From Dichomitus squalens LYAD-421 SS1 (lineage: Eukaryota; Basidiomycota; Agaricomycetes; Polyporales; Polyporaceae), in assembly GCF_000275845.1 (NCBI RefSeq), contig NW_006766885.1, positions 461,046 to 525,045 of the forward strand: a DNA stretch of 64,000 bases, given 5' to 3'. The notes below the pieces were generated by a model, which did not search any database, was not told the DNA's origin, and worked only from the letters and a program-made list of their open reading frames with translations. Positions 63,201 to 64,000 of the stretch are shown one piece after another (the first letter of the stretch is position 1; the number at the start of each line of letters is the position of its first letter). The position numbers and the translations under genes are program-made.

Positions 63201-64000
63201 AATTCTACACTATCAGAGAATGGCACGAGTACAATCGCGAGAACAAAAAAACGACCCGCATCGGCGACGAACCCATCCGAGGCAAGAAGAAGTCGGCCCA
63301 GGGCGAAAATCACACCGCTCTCTATCTAGAGCATATCGACGGCTCTCCAGCGTCTGGCGACTACGTCAACGACGCCCGCAAGTTTGCACGGACGTTGATC
63401 AACCTCGCCTTCTCAACCAAGTATAAGATGCCACGAAAATGGGGCGACGCTGACCTCTGGTTACAGGAATTGTTTTACAGCGCTCTTCGCAAAAAATTTC
63501 CTTTGTTCCAGCTCTGTCACAACAACGCCAAGGGGCAACTGTTTATGACGGTCTCCTACTACGAGTCGGTCACGCGCAAATGGGACAATATACACCCTCA
63601 GAACATCAACATCAACAACGCGCCTTACACCATCAAGAGCGCATCCGACGACGACGAGGAGGCTGCCGACCTACTCCCTGCCATGGCTCCATCGACACCT
63701 GCCATCGATCCCCCCCCCAAACGTCCCTCCGACACGACCCTCGTGCGTCCAAGACCTGCCAAGCAGCCACGGAAGGACGCAGAAAACGACCCGCAACTCA
63801 TTTGTATGTCCCATCCCCCAATTACGTTGTACTCGAACGACTGATGTGCACTTGCTAACTTCATCATCTCACGCTCCTTCGCAGCTCCCACTCGACCGGA
63901 CAAAGGCAAGGGACGCGCATCAGTCAGCCTGCTCTCTGTGGTACGTAGATTTCATTCATACTCGTTTACCCTCCGAAATCTCATGATGGGGAGCCTGATA
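63200..64000 (+). CDS. Unrecognised multi-exon protein, partial at window end, probably transposon-associated
   Basis: Not recognised. After an acceptor (GAACAG near 63199) the frame reads VKFYTIREWHEYNRENKKTT, HTALYLEHIDGSPASGDYV and ARKFARTLINLAFSTKYKMP. It continues WLQELFYSALRKKFPLFQLC and LFMTVSYYESVTRKWDNIHP, then an acidic and Pro-rich tail. A donor GTATGT near 63803 and an acceptor TCGCAG near 63885 join TRPDKGKGRASVSLLSV, followed by another donor (GTACGT near 63940). The next exon lies outside. The N-terminal exon is unclear: an in-frame run begins at 63113 but has no certain ATG. The W..Y.R..K and FYSALRKKF pattern suggests a folded, basic domain. Its position next to a Tnp2 gene suggests a second transposon ORF, or an unrelated host gene. 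Confidence 0.5.

Overview
The window is nuclear DNA from a filamentous basidiomycete, most likely a wood-decay Agaricomycete. Genes are split by many introns of about 50-60 bases with GT...AG ends. Gaps between genes are short, coding sequence is GC-rich, and there is an AA9 lytic polysaccharide monooxygenase, expansin-like secreted proteins and a Tnp2/CACTA-type transposase of the kind common in Agaricomycetes. No rRNA, tRNA, CRISPR or plasmid feature was found. All gene models were assembled by eye from splice signals and reading-frame continuity, so internal exon borders are approximate unless a border is stated.

Layout, 0-48 kb: a dense run of conserved housekeeping and regulatory genes. 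In order: an unrecognised basidiomycete protein (+, 1.4-3.3 kb); a TAPT1/Emp65-type ER membrane protein (-); cohesin subunit SMC3 (-); a mitochondrial rRNA dimethyltransferase-like/MTF1 protein (+); the replisome and cohesion adaptor CTF4/Mcl1/AND-1 (-); a very small unrecognised two-exon protein (-); the pre-mRNA 3'-end endonuclease YSH1/CPSF73 (+); a DUF2264 protein (-); a RING plus TRAF-type zinc finger protein (+); a homeodomain transcription factor (-); the mitotic inhibitor kinase WEE1 (-); the Golgi transport protein GOT1 (-); a PBS2-type MAP kinase kinase (-); and a ubiquitin-like/BAG co-chaperone (+). SMC3, CTF4 and WEE1 all act in S phase to mitosis, but ordinary gene density explains their proximity well enough.

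Between WEE1 and GOT1 lies a short non-coding element with 144-bp terminal inverted repeats. A run of Ns (41037-41434) interrupts it, and the same 244 bp stands on both sides of the gap. The simplest reading is one 662-bp MITE whose two contig ends overlap.

Layout, 48-64 kb: an accessory region with longer gaps. Two expansin-like (double-psi beta-barrel) secreted proteins with the same intron layout flank an AA9 LPMO, and each of the three has a TATA box. A TatD-type nuclease and a multi-pass membrane protein lie among them. From 59.7 kb to the end there is transposon-derived sequence: a 3 x 23 bp tandem repeat, a Tnp2-family transposase that appears to lose its C-terminal part, an antisense coding-like stretch, and an unrecognised multi-exon ORF that runs off the window. 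Several 0.3-2.7 kb gaps hold no recognisable gene.
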